Assembly (NCBI RefSeq): GCF_006782915.1
Contig: NZ_VCNP01000031.1
Span: 1 to 64,000, forward strand
Source: Streptomyces calvus
Lineage (GTDB): Bacteria; Actinomycetota; Actinomycetes; Streptomycetales; Streptomycetaceae
Direction: 5' to 3'
Length of the DNA: 64,000 bases
A program made the translations under genes and the position numbers. This document shows, piece after piece, positions 35,429 to 46,970 of the stretch (positions are counted from its first letter, which is position 1; every line of letters starts with the position of its first letter). The notes under the pieces are model-generated. The model saw only the letters and a list, made by a program, of their open reading frames with translations, ran no database searches and had not been told where the DNA came from.

Positions 35429-36673
35429 ATGGGACGCAGAGCCGCACTCCTCGCCGCAGCCGGCGCCACCGCACTCCTCACCGCCACCGGCATGCTGACC
35501 GCCCCCGCCACAGCAGCCACCACCCCCACCACACCCACCGCAACCGCACCCACCACCGCCGCTACACCCCCCGTCACCACCCCCGCATCCCCCACCCCCA
35601 CTCCCGCCCCGGCCCGCGCCGCGGCCTGCGGTGACGGCTCCTACCAGGCCGAGGCGGTGCAGAGCGGCAGCACCTGGACCGCCCGCCGCGGCAGCAGCAC
35701 CGTGTACACCGGCACCGACATGCGCGCGGCGGTGCAAGCGGCGATCGGCAGCCTGACCTCCGGCCGCACCAGCAAGGAACGGGTCGTGGTGCGCGGCTCG
35801 GGCTCCGTCTCCGCCGGTTCCCGCATCTCCCTGCCGAGCTACACGGTCCTCGACGTCTGCGGCACCATCAACGTCACCGGCAGCGGCTCCGGCGACCAGG
35901 CCCCGGTCTACTCCCGCGGCACCCGCGACATCGAGGTGCAGCACCTCAACGTCACCGGCGCTCCGCTGTACGGAATCTTCCTGCGCAACGTGCAGAACGT
36001 GGTCCTCGGCCAGATCGACATGCGCCTGTCGAGCGGGCTCGGCGTCCGCATCGACAACCGCGGCGACACCAGCCAGTGGACGCGCAACGTGCGCATCGAC
36101 AACGTCTACGTCTCCGGCGCCTCCAGCCACGCCGTGGAGACGTACGGCGTCGACGGCCTCACCGTCGGCACGGTGACCGCCCGTAACGTCGGCGAGTCGG
36201 GCCTGCTGCTGAACCAGACGATCAACGCCACCGTCTCCAGGGTGGACGCGGAGAACGCGGGCACCGGCACCGGGTACGCCGCCTTCCGGATGGCCAACCG
36301 CAACGGCCGTATCGGCAGCTCCTACTCCACCAACATCCGGGTGGGCGAGGTGATCGCCCGCGGCGGCGGACGGGGCGTGTTCTGCGTCTCGGAGAGCGGC
36401 GGCGCGACGATCGACCGGATCACGCTGTCGAACACCGGCAACAACGCGATCCTGATCGAGAACTGCTACAACGTGAACCTCGCCGCCCAGAGCGGCACGG
36501 TCACCGGCGGCGGCGAGATCCGTCTGGCGGCGCGCTCGGAGTTCCCGAACAACAGGGACATCACCATCCAGAACCTGACGGTGACGGACTCCTCGATCCG
36601 GGAGAGCCCCTGCGGTGAGAACACGACGTTCCGCAACAACCGCCTGGTGAACAGCAGCCAGTCGATCTGCTGA
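35429..36673 (+). CDS. secreted right-handed beta-helix (pectate-lyase-like) protein
   Basis: 414 residues behind a GAGGA site. The signal peptide (LLAAAGATALLTATGMLTAPA) ends near residue 33. A Thr/Pro-rich linker of about 40 residues follows. The rest is parallel beta-helix sequence with regular N and V/I ladders, for example DIEVQHLNVTGAPLYGIFLR, VRIDNVYVSGASSHAVETYG and NNAILIENCYNVNL. A cysteine pair closes the C-terminus. It probably binds or cleaves an acidic polysaccharide outside the cell; no lyase catalytic set could be confirmed. Confidence 0.85.
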   Translation: MGRRAALLAAAGATALLTATGMLTAPATAATTPTTPTATAPTTAATPPVTTPASPTPTPAPARAAACGDGSYQAEAVQSGSTWTARRGSSTVYTGTDMRAAVQAAIGSLTSGRTSKERVVVRGSGSVSAGSRISLPSYTVLDVCGTINVTGSGSGDQAPVYSRGTRDIEVQHLNVTGAPLYGIFLRNVQNVVLGQIDMRLSSGLGVRIDNRGDTSQWTRNVRIDNVYVSGASSHAVETYGVDGLTVGTVTARNVGESGLLLNQTINATVSRVDAENAGTGTGYAAFRMANRNGRIGSSYSTNIRVGEVIARGGGRGVFCVSESGGATIDRITLSNTGNNAILIENCYNVNLAAQSGTVTGGGEIRLAARSEFPNNRDITIQNLTVTDSSIRESPCGENTTFRNNRLVNSSQSIC

Positions 36674-36688
36674 CGGACCGAACGACGC

Positions 36689-36720
36689 GAGGGGTGCGGC
36701 GCCCCAGCACCGCACCCCTC
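36689..36720 (+). terminator. strong hairpin after the beta-helix gene
   Basis: Perfect 11-bp stem GAGGGGTGCGG / CCGCACCCCTC with a 10-base loop, starting 16 bp after the stop. There is no T-run, which is usual in this GC range. It could stop transcription from either side. Confidence 0.75.
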
Positions 36721-36741
36721 CCGCACCCGGCCGACAGCCGG

Positions 36742-36864
36742 CCCGCACTCAGCGACCCGCCACCCGGCCGACAACCTCAGCCCGTACTAAGCGACCCCGG
36801 CCGCACCCGACCGACAACCCAGCCCGCACTCAGCGACCCCGGCCGCACCCGACCGACAGCCTCA
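36742..36864. repeat. tandem repeat of about 42 bp that runs into the sigma gene end
   Basis: Three units starting with variants of CCCGCACTCAGCGACCC at 36742, 36781 and 36823. A fourth, truncated match (CTCGTGCTCAGCATCCC) at 36865 is the last codons of the sigma factor gene. This suggests the repeat grew from the 3' end of that gene. Confidence 0.8.
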
Positions 36865-37710
36865 GCTCGTGCTCAGCATCCCCGCCCGCAGCCGCTTCAG
36901 CGTGCGCGACAGCAGCCGCGAGACATGCATCTGGGAGCAGCCGAGCCGCTCGCCGATCTCCGCCTGCGTCAGCTCCTCGACGAACCGCCAGTGGACGATC
37001 TTGCGTTCCCGCTCGTCCAGCTCGGCGATCATCGGGGCGAGGGCGTGGAAGTCCTCGACCAGTTCCAGCGCGGCGTCCTCGGAGCCGATGAAGTCCGCGA
37101 GCACGCTCTCGCCGTCTGGTTCGCTGCCGATGGTGGCGTCCAGCGAGGAGGAGTTGTAGCCGTTCGCGGCGATCCGCGCCTCGTTGACCTCTTCCTCGGT
37201 CAGGCTCATCAGCTGCGCGAGCTCGGCGGTCGTGGGCGTACGGCCCAGTCGGCTGCGCAGTTCCTCGGTGGCGCGGGCGAGCTGCACCCGGGCCTCCTGC
37301 AGTCGGCGCGGGACGTGCACGGACCAGGAGGTGTCCCGGAAGAACCGCTTGATCTCACCGACGATGTAGGGGATCGCGAAGGAGGTGAACTCCACCTCGC
37401 GCGACAGCTCGAACCGGTCGATGGCCTTGATCAGACCGATCATGCCGACCTGGACGATGTCCTCCATCTCCTCCGGCCCGCGGCTGCGGAACCGGCCGGC
37501 CGCGTAGCGGACCAGGGACATGTTCATCTCGATCAGCGTGTTGCGCGCGTACTGGTACTCGGGCGTGCCCTCTTCCAGCTCGGCAAGCCGGCGGAAGAAC
37601 TGCCTGGACAGCTCCCGGGCGTCCTGCGGCGCGACCTGGCCGGGCTCGGCGACCTCCGGCAGCTCGGTCACGCTCTGAGCTCGGTCGGTCCGTGCCATCG
37701 TCGACGTCAC
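36862..37710 (-). CDS. SigB/SigF/SigG-family RNA polymerase sigma factor
   Basis: 282 residues. Region 2 includes RNTLIEMNMSLVRYAAGRF and EDIVQVGMIGLIKAIDRFE (about residues 55-100), region 3 follows with HVPRRLQEARVQLARA, and region 4 has LTQAEIGERLGCSQMHVSRL. This is the group of Streptomyces stress and development sigmas, normally held by anti-sigma kinases, but no anti-sigma gene is adjacent. GTG 37710 is preferred because GGAGGG lies seven bases before it; ATG 37698 is the alternative. A stress-sigma-like promoter lies upstream. Confidence 0.92.
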   Translation of the reverse strand: MTSTMARTDRAQSVTELPEVAEPGQVAPQDARELSRQFFRRLAELEEGTPEYQYARNTLIEMNMSLVRYAAGRFRSRGPEEMEDIVQVGMIGLIKAIDRFELSREVEFTSFAIPYIVGEIKRFFRDTSWSVHVPRRLQEARVQLARATEELRSRLGRTPTTAELAQLMSLTEEEVNEARIAANGYNSSSLDATIGSEPDGESVLADFIGSEDAALELVEDFHALAPMIAELDERERKIVHWRFVEELTQAEIGERLGCSQMHVSRLLSRTLKRLRAGMLSTS

Positions 37711-37761
37711 TGTTCGCCCTCCCTGTTCGATCGGCCCGTTCCGGGCACCGGCTCCACGCGT

Positions 37762-37786
37762 CTACCCCCGTCCAAGCGAATCACGC
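37762..37786 (-). promoter_or_regulatory. possible SigB/SigH-type promoter
   Basis: On the minus strand GCGT, 15 bases, GGGTAG. This fits the Streptomyces stress-sigma consensus GNNT-N14-16-GGGTAY except for the last base. It lies about 52 bp before the sigma gene start, so autoregulation or a sigma cascade is possible. Confidence 0.5.
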
Positions 37787-37794
37787 ACCCCGTA

Positions 37795-37926
37795 TCAACG
37801 ACGGCGGCCGCGCAGCAGTCGTACGAGGGTGAACACCACGGTCAGCACGGCGCCGACGACGAGGAATGCCTCGGCCCACACCGGCAGGTCCGCCGCGACG
37901 CCGGGGAACGCCGTCGGCATCGTCAT
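37795..37926 (-). CDS. 43-residue single-pass membrane protein
   Basis: Starts [15 protein letters not shown], has one hydrophobic helix ([19 protein letters not shown], about residues 17-35) and a basic tail RLLRGRRR. The ATG overlaps the acpS stop (ATGA), so it is coupled to acpS. The tail suggests an N-out, C-in orientation. Function unknown. A second ATG two codons on is also possible. Confidence 0.65.
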   Translation of the reverse strand: MTMPTAFPGVAADLPVWAEAFLVVGAVLTVVFTLVRLLRGRRR

Positions 37927-38294
37927 CCTTCCGCGATCACGACGGCCGAGGCCACCCCGGCGTCGTGGCTGAGCGACACGTGCCAGGACCGCACGCCCAG
38001 TTCCGCGGCCCGGGCGGCCACCGTGCCCGTCACCCGCAGCCGCGGCTGTCCGCTGTCCTCGCACCACACCTCGGCGTCGGTCCAGTACAGCCCGGCCGGC
38101 GCGCCGAGCGCCTTGGCCAGCGCCTCCTTGGCGGCGAACCGCGCGGCCAGCGAGGCGACGCCGCGCCGCTGCCCGCCGGCCAGCAGCAGTTCGCTCTCCA
38201 GGAACAGCCGCTGCGCCAGTCCGGGCGTACGTTCCAGGGACGCCGCGAACCGATCGATCTCGGCGACGTCGATCCCCACTCCGATGATGCTCAT
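37923..38294 (-). CDS. acpS: holo-[acyl-carrier-protein] synthase
   Basis: Transfers phosphopantetheine from CoA to acyl carrier proteins for fatty acid and polyketide synthesis. 123 residues with the two metal-binding motifs [12 protein letters not shown] and [14 protein letters not shown], and C-terminal [14 protein letters not shown]. Coaggregation with coaA nearby is notable, because coaA starts CoA synthesis. Confidence 0.96.
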   Translation of the reverse strand: MSIIGVGIDVAEIDRFAASLERTPGLAQRLFLESELLLAGGQRRGVASLAARFAAKEALAKALGAPAGLYWTDAEVWCEDSGQPRLRVTGTVAARAAELGVRSWHVSLSHDAGVASAVVIAEG

Positions 38295-38310
38295 GCGGGA
38301 ACCCTAAAAC

Positions 38311-38400
38311 CTGTCCCGGCCTGTCCCGGCCCGTCTCGGCCCATGCCGCCCTGTCCCGGCCTGTTCCGGCCCGTCTCGGCCCATGCCGCCCTGTCCCGGC
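38311..38400. repeat. 40-bp tandem repeat (2.25 units) between glmS and acpS
   Basis: Units 38311-38350 and 38351-38390 are identical except for one base, and a quarter unit follows. Each unit is itself built of 10-base blocks like CTGTCCCGGC. It ends two bases before the glmS stop codon. Confidence 0.9.
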
Positions 38401-38401
38401 C

Positions 38402-40249
<1,848 letters not shown>

Positions 40250-40396
40250 GCCCGGCAGCCTACGGTCCGTCAGCCGCCCGAAACGGCCTCCGCGTGCCCG
40301 AAATCGGAAATTCCCACCGGTGCACGAGCGGGCCGGCCGGGCCGGGCGTGACACAGCACACCTGCCGCACCGTTCAAATCCCGTTAACAATGGACT

Positions 40397-41386
40397 GTGA
40401 TCTCTCCGGTCTCCTCGATGCCCCGGAGCGCCCACCGGCAGCGGCCGGAGGCGACTCCTTACGTCGACCTCACCCGTGCCGAGTGGAGCGCGTTGCGCGA
40501 CAAGACTCCGCTGCCGCTGTCGGCCGCGGAGGTCGAGCAGCTGCGCGGCCTCGGCGACGTCATCGACCTCGACGAGGTGCGGGACATCTACCTGCCGCTG
40601 TCCCGGCTGCTCAACCTCTACGTCGGCGCCACGGACGGGCTGCGCGGCGCGCTGAACACCTTCCTCGGCGAGCAGGGCTCCCAGTCGGGCACACCGTTCG
40701 TCATAGGGGTCGCCGGTTCGGTCGCGGTCGGCAAGTCCACCGTCGCCCGCCTGCTCCAGGCGCTGCTGTCCCGCTGGCCCGAGCACCCGCGCGTGGAGCT
40801 GGTCACCACGGACGGCTTCCTGCTGCCGACCCGGGAACTCCAGGCCCGCGGCCTGATGTCCCGCAAGGGCTTCCCCGAGTCGTACGACCGCCGCGCCCTG
40901 ACGCGTTTCGTCGCCGACATCAAGGCGGGCAAGAGCGAGGTCACCGCGCCGGTGTACTCGCACCTCATCTACGACATCGTCCCCGGCGAGCGGCTCACCG
41001 TGCGCCGCCCGGACATCCTGATCGTGGAAGGGCTCAACGTCCTGCAGCCGGCGCTGCCCGGCAAGGACGGCCGCACCCGCGTCGGTCTCGCCGACTACTT
41101 CGACTTCAGCGTGTACGTGGACGCCCGCGCCGAGGACATCGAACGCTGGTACCTCAACCGTTTCAAGCGGCTGCGCGAGACCGCGTTCCAGGACCCGTCG
41201 TCGTACTTCCGCAAGTACACCCAGGTCTCCGAGGAGGAGGCCCTCGACTACGCCCGCACGATGTGGCGCACCATCAACAAGCCGAACCTCGTGGAGAACA
41301 TCGCGCCCACGCGCGGCCGGGCCACGCTGGTGGTGCGCAAGGGCCAGGACCACAAGGTCCAGCGGCTCAGCCTGCGGAAACTGTGA
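40397..41386 (+). CDS. coaA: type I pantothenate kinase
   Basis: Phosphorylates pantothenate, the first step to CoA. 329 residues with P-loop [12 protein letters not shown] (about 103-114), TTDGFLLP and YDIVPGE typical of the bacterial CoaA kinase. GTG start at 40397; ATG 40418 would shorten it by seven residues. 16 bp separate it from the DUF389 gene. Confidence 0.95.
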   Translation: MISPVSSMPRSAHRQRPEATPYVDLTRAEWSALRDKTPLPLSAAEVEQLRGLGDVIDLDEVRDIYLPLSRLLNLYVGATDGLRGALNTFLGEQGSQSGTPFVIGVAGSVAVGKSTVARLLQALLSRWPEHPRVELVTTDGFLLPTRELQARGLMSRKGFPESYDRRALTRFVADIKAGKSEVTAPVYSHLIYDIVPGERLTVRRPDILIVEGLNVLQPALPGKDGRTRVGLADYFDFSVYVDARAEDIERWYLNRFKRLRETAFQDPSSYFRKYTQVSEEEALDYARTMWRTINKPNLVENIAPTRGRATLVVRKGQDHKVQRLSLRKL

Positions 41387-41402
41387 CCGCTACGCTGCCG
41401 CC

Positions 41403-42350
41403 ATGCTGCACCTGCGTTTGATCACACCGGCCGAGAAGACCGATGCCGCGGTCCGCCTGATCGACGGCACGATCGGCACCACGCATCTGTGTGTGCTGCC
41501 GGGCGCGGCCCGCAATCCCAGCGGGGACGTCGTGCTGTGCGACGTGGCCCGGGAGGCGGCCGACGACCTGCTCAGCGGGCTGCAGCGGCTGGGCCTGGAC
41601 ACGACGGGCTCCATCGCCGTGGAGAACATCGACCTGTCGCTGTCGGAGCGGGCGGACAAGGCCGAGAAGGAGGCGCCCGGCGAGAGCGCGGACGCCGTGC
41701 TGTGGGAGCACCTCAGCGAGGCGACCCACGAGGAGTCGACCCTCTCCGTCACCTACCTGGCATTCATCACGCTGGCCACCATGATCGCGGCCTGCGGTGT
41801 GGTGCTGGACAACGCGATCCTGATCGTGGGCGCGATGGCGGTGGGCCCGGAGTTCGGCCCGCTGGCCGGCATCTCCACCGCCGCGGTGCAGCGCCGGCCC
41901 CGCCTCGCGCTGCGCTCGCTGATCGCCCTGCTGGTGGGCTTCGCCGTGGCGATGGCGGTGACGGTCCTGTTCAGCCTCTTCATGGACGCGGTCGGCCTGT
42001 TCAGCCAGGAACAACTGGACGCCGACCGACCGCAGACCGGTTTCGTCTACGCCCCCGACTGGTTCTCCTTCGTGGTGGCGGTCCTGGCCGGCGCGGCCGG
42101 CACGCTGTCGCTGACGTCCGCCAAGTCCGGCGCCCTGGTCGGTGTCGCCATCTCGGTGACGACGGTCCCGGCCGCCGCCAACGCCGCCGTGGCCCTGAGC
42201 TACGGCGACACCGTGCAGACGTGGGGCTCCAGCGAGCAGCTGCTGCTCAACCTGGTCGGCATCATCATCGCCGGCACCCTCACCCTACTGATCCAGAAGT
42301 CCCTCTGGTCCAAGCAGCACGAACGCCTGCGCCGCCGCGCCACGACCTGA
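41403..42350 (+). CDS. DUF389 integral membrane protein
   Basis: 315 residues. A soluble N-terminal region of about 110 residues with ferredoxin-like pattern is followed by about six hydrophobic helices, beginning SVTYLAFITLATMIAACGVV. The conserved DNAILIVGAMAVGPEFGPL is the family signature. Function is unknown; transport has been suggested for the family. It follows coaA closely and may be co-transcribed. Confidence 0.88.
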   Translation: MLHLRLITPAEKTDAAVRLIDGTIGTTHLCVLPGAARNPSGDVVLCDVAREAADDLLSGLQRLGLDTTGSIAVENIDLSLSERADKAEKEAPGESADAVLWEHLSEATHEESTLSVTYLAFITLATMIAACGVVLDNAILIVGAMAVGPEFGPLAGISTAAVQRRPRLALRSLIALLVGFAVAMAVTVLFSLFMDAVGLFSQEQLDADRPQTGFVYAPDWFSFVVAVLAGAAGTLSLTSAKSGALVGVAISVTTVPAAANAAVALSYGDTVQTWGSSEQLLLNLVGIIIAGTLTLLIQKSLWSKQHERLRRRATT

Positions 42351-42374
42351 CGCCCACAACCGCACACGTACGGG

Positions 42375-42520
42375 GCAGAAGTACCAAGCCCGGAGGGCCC
42401 GCACTCCCCGCGCCGCACACGGCTCGAAGCCACCGGACAGAACCCCGACACCCGGAACGGACAGCCGGACCCCGGACGGCGCAGAAGAACCAAGCCCGAA
42501 GGGTCCGCGTTCCCCGCGGC
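42375..42520. repeat. direct repeat of about 40 bp
   Basis: GCAGAAGTACCAAGCCCGG at 42375 and GCAGAAGAACCAAGCCCGA at 42481 begin two related 40-bp stretches, both ending in CCCCGCG. They lie 106 bp apart between the DUF389 gene and copy B of the dispersed repeat. Confidence 0.75.
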
Positions 42521-42746
42521 CGCGTACGGCGGGAAGGGGCCGGGGCGGGGGTGCCCGCCCGCAGCGACTGGCGCGTCAACACCCCACGCTTTTCAGGCAC
42601 CCCATTCCGCGCCGGTCCGAGGACGGACACCTCCGCCCCGGCCCCGCCCCACGTACCCCCGCAGGCGCTACCCGAGCCCTCACCGAAGGGACCCCTGCGC
42701 CGCAGGCATCGCACGCCCGCCCCCACCGGACCGCAGACCCCCACCA
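42521..42746. repeat. dispersed intergenic repeat, copy B
   Basis: Second copy of the repeat at 33543-33755, between the convergent DUF389 and glmM genes. It retains the core AGCGACTGGCGCGTCAAC and CCCCATTCCGCGCCGGTCCG blocks with identical spacing (19 bases between GTCAAC and CCCCATT). No gene is seen in the 450-bp intergenic space apart from these repeats. Confidence 0.85.
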
Positions 42747-42800
42747 ACCGCAGCCCCCGGAGCCGACCACCCCTAGCCGAGCACCCCTACCCGACCGCCG

Positions 42801-44159
42801 CTACCCGAGCGCCGACTTCACCGCGTCCGCCAGCCGCCCCGCCACCGACCGGGCCTGGTCGATGTCGGCGGCCTCCACCATCACCCGCACCAGCGGCTCC
42901 GTACCCGAGGGCCGCAGCAGCACGCGCCCCGTCTCCCCCAGCTCCCGCTCGGCTTCGGTGACGGCCGCGGCGAGTTCCGCGGAGGTCTTGACCCGGGACT
43001 TGTCCACGTCCGGCACGTTGATCAGCACCTGCGGCAGCCGCTCCATCACCGACGCCAGCTCCCGCAGCGGACGCCCGGCCTGGGCGACCCGCGCCGCGAG
43101 CAGCAGACCGGTGAGCGTGCCGTCGCCGGTGGTGGCGTGGTCGAGGATGATGACGTGGCCGGACTGTTCGCCGCCGAGGGCGTAGTCCTTCTCCTTCATC
43201 TCCTCCAGGACGTACCGGTCGCCGACGGCGGTCTGCACGAGCCGGATGCCTTCGCGTTCCATGGCGAGCTTGAAGCCGAGGTTGGACATCACGGTCGCGA
43301 CGACGGCTTCGGAGCGCAGCTCGGACCGCTCCCGCATGGCCAGCGCGAGCACGGCGAGGATCTGGTCGCCGTCGACTTCCTCACCGGTGTGGTCCACGGC
43401 CAGGCACCGGTCGGCGTCGCCGTCGTGCGCGATGCCCAGGTCGGCCCCGTGCGCGACGACGGCGGCCTTGAGCTGGTCCAGGTGGGTCGAGCCGCAGCCG
43501 TCGTTGATGTTGAGCCCGTCCGGTTCGGCACCGATGGTGACGACGTCGGCGCCGGCCCGGGTGAATGCCTCCGGCGAGACCGCGGCGGCGGCGCCGTGCG
43601 CCTCGTCGAGGACGATCCGCAGGCCGTCGAGGCGGTTCGGGAGGGCGCCGAGGAGGTGGGTGACGTACTTGTCGAGCCCTTCGTCGTAGTCCCGGACCCG
43701 GCCGACGCCGGAGCCGGTCGGGCGGTCCCAGGGGGCACCGGTGCGGTGCTCCTCGTACACGGCCTCGATCCGGTCCTCCAGCTCGTCGGCGAGTTTGTGA
43801 CCGCCGCGGGCGAAGAACTTGATGCCGTTGTCCGGCATGGCGTTGTGGCTCGCGGAGAGCATCACGCCGAGGTCGGCCCCGAGCTCGCCGGTGAGGTACG
43901 CCACGGCGGGCGTCGGCAGCACACCGACGCGCAGGACGTCCACGCCGGCGCTGGCCAGGCCGGCGACCACGGCGGCTTCGAGGAACTCCCCGGACGCACG
44001 GGGGTCGCGTCCGACCACGGCGGTGGGCCGGTGCCCTTCGAACGTGCCCGCCTCGGCCAGTACGTGCGCCGCGGCGACGGACAGGCCGAGGGCCATCTCC
44101 GCCGTCAGGTCCGCGTTGGCGACACCGCGCACGCCGTCCGTGCCGAAGAGTCGTCCCAC
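42801..44159 (-). CDS. glmM: phosphoglucosamine mutase
   Basis: Converts glucosamine-6-phosphate to glucosamine-1-phosphate after GlmS. 452 residues from GTG 44159, with AGGAGG upstream. The phosphoserine loop is SASHN at residues 102-106, the metal loop is [11 protein letters not shown], and the sugar/phosphate sites include GGEQSGH and [12 protein letters not shown]. The long upstream frame into 44387 is not used. Confidence 0.96.
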   Translation of the reverse strand: MGRLFGTDGVRGVANADLTAEMALGLSVAAAHVLAEAGTFEGHRPTAVVGRDPRASGEFLEAAVVAGLASAGVDVLRVGVLPTPAVAYLTGELGADLGVMLSASHNAMPDNGIKFFARGGHKLADELEDRIEAVYEEHRTGAPWDRPTGSGVGRVRDYDEGLDKYVTHLLGALPNRLDGLRIVLDEAHGAAAAVSPEAFTRAGADVVTIGAEPDGLNINDGCGSTHLDQLKAAVVAHGADLGIAHDGDADRCLAVDHTGEEVDGDQILAVLALAMRERSELRSEAVVATVMSNLGFKLAMEREGIRLVQTAVGDRYVLEEMKEKDYALGGEQSGHVIILDHATTGDGTLTGLLLAARVAQAGRPLRELASVMERLPQVLINVPDVDKSRVKTSAELAAAVTEAERELGETGRVLLRPSGTEPLVRVMVEAADIDQARSVAGRLADAVKSALG

Positions 44160-44395
44160 TTGTCCTCCTGAGGAAGCATCAGTATCGAAAGCGGTGCCGG
44201 GCCCCCGGCCGAGGTCGCGCCGGGGCTCCGGGCCCGCCCGGCCGGCCGACGGTCGTGCCGCTGACGAAGCCGGTGAGTGTTCGACGGCCGCGATGCGCGT
44301 GCGGCTCCGCATCGGCGCACATACAGCGCCCGACCATCCGATCACATTAGCCTTTGAGCACCTTGTGCCGTTATACGCCCACGGCAATGAGAAAA

Positions 44396-44437
44396 CGAAC
44401 GCCCCGGCAGCACTGTGGCGTGCCGCCGGGGCGTTCG
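44396..44437 (-). terminator. intrinsic terminator of rplM-rpsI
   Basis: Perfect 13-bp stem CGAACGCCCCGGC / GCCGGGGCGTTCG with a 16-base loop. Read on the minus strand it is followed by TTTTC. It lies 23 bp beyond the rpsI stop. Confidence 0.85.
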
Positions 44438-44460
44438 GAGTACGCGCGAGCGCCCTGCGA

Positions 44461-44973
44461 TTAGCGCTTGCTGTACTGCGGGGCCTTGCGGGCCTTCTTC
44501 AGACCGGCCTTCTTCCGCTCGACCGCGCGGTCGTCGCGGCGCAGGAAGCCGGCCTTCTTCAGCGGGCCGCGGTTGTTGTCGACGTCCGCCTCGTTCAGCG
44601 CACGGGCGACACCGAGACGGAGCGCACCGGCCTGACCGGAGACACCGCCACCCGCGATGCGGGCGATGACGTCGTAACGGCCCTCGAGCTCGAGCACCTT
44701 GAAGGGCTCGTTGACTTCCTGCTGGTGCACCTTGTTCGGGAAGTAGTCCTCGAGGGTGCGACCGTTGATCTTCCACTTGCCGGAGCCCGGGACGATCCGG
44801 ACGCGGGCGATGGCGTTCTTGCGGCGGCCCAGGCCGGCGGCCGGCTGGGGCTCGCCGAAGCGGGAGGCCATGGACTCCGAGGTGTACTCGCCCTCGACGG
44901 GCACCTCGGACTCGGTGGTGTAGCTGTCGATGTCAAGCTCTTCGAGCGGCTGCTCGGCAGTGGTCTCGGCCAC
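44461..44973 (-). CDS. rpsI: 30S ribosomal protein S9
   Basis: Small-subunit protein at the P site. 170 residues, about 40 longer than E. coli S9 because of an acidic N-terminal extension ([18 protein letters not shown]). The core [19 protein letters not shown] and the basic tail ending KAPQYSKR are standard. It forms the usual two-gene operon behind rplM with a 41-bp gap. Confidence 0.97.
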   Translation of the reverse strand: MAETTAEQPLEELDIDSYTTESEVPVEGEYTSESMASRFGEPQPAAGLGRRKNAIARVRIVPGSGKWKINGRTLEDYFPNKVHQQEVNEPFKVLELEGRYDVIARIAGGGVSGQAGALRLGVARALNEADVDNNRGPLKKAGFLRRDDRAVERKKAGLKKARKAPQYSKR

Positions 44974-45014
44974 GATTCTCCTCAGATTCTCTTCAGTCTT
45001 AGGGGTGGCCGGAC

Positions 45015-45458
45015 TTACTGCGCGACCTGGGTGATCTCGAACGGCACCGGCTGCTGAGCGGCGTGCGGGTGCTGGTCGCCCGAGTAGACCTTCAGCTTCG
45101 AGAGCATCTGACGGCCCAGGGTGTTCTTGGGGAGCATGCCCTTGACGGCCTTCTCGATGGCCTTCTCGGGGTTCTTCGCGAGCAGCTCGTCGTAGCGGAC
45201 GGAGCGCAGACCACCCGGGTAGCCCGAGTGGCGGTAGGCCATCTTCTGGGTCCGCTTGTTGCCGGACAGGTGCACCTTGTCGGCGTTGATGATGATGACG
45301 AAGTCACCGGTGTCGACGTGGGGCGCGTAGATGGGCTTGTGCTTGCCGCGCAGGATGGAGGCCGCAGTGGAGGCCAGACGGCCCAGGACGACGTCCTGAG
45401 CGTCGATGACGTGCCACTGGCGCGTCACATCGCCGGGCTTGGGGCTGTACGTACGCAC
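45015..45458 (-). CDS. rplM: 50S ribosomal protein L13
   Basis: Early-assembling large-subunit protein, 147 residues, with [17 protein letters not shown] at the start and [16 protein letters not shown] start. First gene of rplM-rpsI. The 232 bp upstream hold no gene and presumably the promoter and leader. Confidence 0.97.
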   Translation of the reverse strand: MRTYSPKPGDVTRQWHVIDAQDVVLGRLASTAASILRGKHKPIYAPHVDTGDFVIIINADKVHLSGNKRTQKMAYRHSGYPGGLRSVRYDELLAKNPEKAIEKAVKGMLPKNTLGRQMLSKLKVYSGDQHPHAAQQPVPFEITQVAQ

Positions 45459-45690
45459 GGTTCGTAGCCTTCGCTTCTTCAGTGAATGGTCCTGACAAGG
45501 TCACCGAAGACGATCACGACAGCCCTGACCGCACAGCGGTGACGCAAACCGCGTGCTGGTCGCTGGTCATCGGCCCGGTGGACCGGTGTAAGGGCCCCTC
45601 ACGTGAGAATGAGTAAGCCACTACACACAACGAACATGCAGGATACCCACGCTCGGCCGGACGGGTCAAAACGAGCCCGTCCCCGGTGGG

Positions 45691-46896
45691 CTACACCGAT
45701 TCTACGGGTTCTACGGGTGCGCGCCCCGGATCGGGCGCCCCGCGCGGCCCGTCCGCCTCCCTCGTCCCCCGCAGGCAGTGCCGCGCCACCGTCACGGCCA
45801 GCACGCACAGCGTGACGGCGTCCCGGAAGGCCCGCCGGCGCACCGACTCCAGCCACGGCCACGGCACGCCCGGCAGCTGCGGAACCAGCGAGAGCCAGAA
45901 CCAGGGCCGCCGGGCCACCGCACCGGGGTGCGGCGCTCCGGCGAGCAGCAGCGGCAGGACCACCAACAGGTAGTGGTTGTAGGAGGGGCGGGAGACCAGG
46001 AACGCCGACAGCATCAGCGCCGCGGAGGTCTCCGCGAGGCGCGCCGGCAGCGGCCCCGGCCCGCACCAGCGCCGGTACGCGCACACCACTCCCGCGGCCG
46101 CCCCGAGCACGCCGAGCAGCGCGGCCGGGGCGCCGGGCACGCCGAGCCGGGGCAGCACCGCCGCCGGGGACGCCTCGTAGAGCCGTACGAAGGCGTCGTC
46201 GCCGCGCAGCAGGAAGGGCAGGGTGCGGGTGAGGAAGCCCGCCGGGTCCGGCATCAGCAGCGCCGCCGCGACCGACGCCGCCGACGGCACGAGCACCAGC
46301 ACACCCAGCGCCCGCCACCGGCGCGCGAAGCAGAACAGCAGCGCCATCGGCGCGAGCAGCGGCTTGAACGCCACGGCCACCCCGACGACCGCGCCCGCCG
46401 CCACCCACCGGCCCCGGCTCGCCAGCAGCAGGCACAGCGGCAGCGCCAGCACGGCCGTCACCGTCCAGTTCCCGAGTCGCACCAGCTGCCCGAACGGCGC
46501 GAATCCGGCCGCGAGCCCCAGCAGCCCGAGGGCGGCGAGCCTGCTGTGCAGCGGTACGCGGTGCAGCCGCAGGGCGCAGGCCCAGCCCAGCGCGAGCGCG
46601 CCGGTCACCGCCGGGGGCACCAGCACGTCGAGCACGGACCGCGGCAGCAGCGCCTGCGGTACGGCGGCGAGGACCGCGCTCGGGAAGTAGAGGAAGTGCG
46701 GATCGTCATAGGGCGAACCACCGGCCAGCCAAGTCCGCGCGGCGTCCACGACGATCGCGTTGTCCATCCCTCCGCCCGAGGTCACCAGCACCGTATGGGT
46801 CGTCAGCGCCCCCAGCACGACCGCGAGCGCGGACCACAGCGGCCCGCCCGCAGGCCGCACCAACCACCCGGAGATGTCGCTTTTGCCCGTCACCAT
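45691..46896 (-). CDS. GT87-family (DUF2029) membrane glycosyltransferase
   Basis: 401 residues with about ten hydrophobic segments. After the first helix comes an extracytoplasmic loop with GMDNAIVVDAARTWLAGGSP and YDDPHFLYFP, the acidic loop pattern of polyprenol-phosphate-sugar transferases related to mycobacterial PimE. It probably adds a sugar from a lipid-linked donor at the outer face of the membrane; acceptor unknown. ATG 46896 is chosen; the upstream frame lies in the divergent promoter region. Confidence 0.82.
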   Translation of the reverse strand: MVTGKSDISGWLVRPAGGPLWSALAVVLGALTTHTVLVTSGGGMDNAIVVDAARTWLAGGSPYDDPHFLYFPSAVLAAVPQALLPRSVLDVLVPPAVTGALALGWACALRLHRVPLHSRLAALGLLGLAAGFAPFGQLVRLGNWTVTAVLALPLCLLLASRGRWVAAGAVVGVAVAFKPLLAPMALLFCFARRWRALGVLVLVPSAASVAAALLMPDPAGFLTRTLPFLLRGDDAFVRLYEASPAAVLPRLGVPGAPAALLGVLGAAAGVVCAYRRWCGPGPLPARLAETSAALMLSAFLVSRPSYNHYLLVVLPLLLAGAPHPGAVARRPWFWLSLVPQLPGVPWPWLESVRRRAFRDAVTLCVLAVTVARHCLRGTREADGPRGAPDPGRAPVEPVESV

Positions 46897-46970
46897 GCGG
46901 GCAACGCTAGGCCCTGCGAGGCCCGTTGGGACGGACCAGCACACCCCTTGCCCCGTCTAAGATGCGCCCC

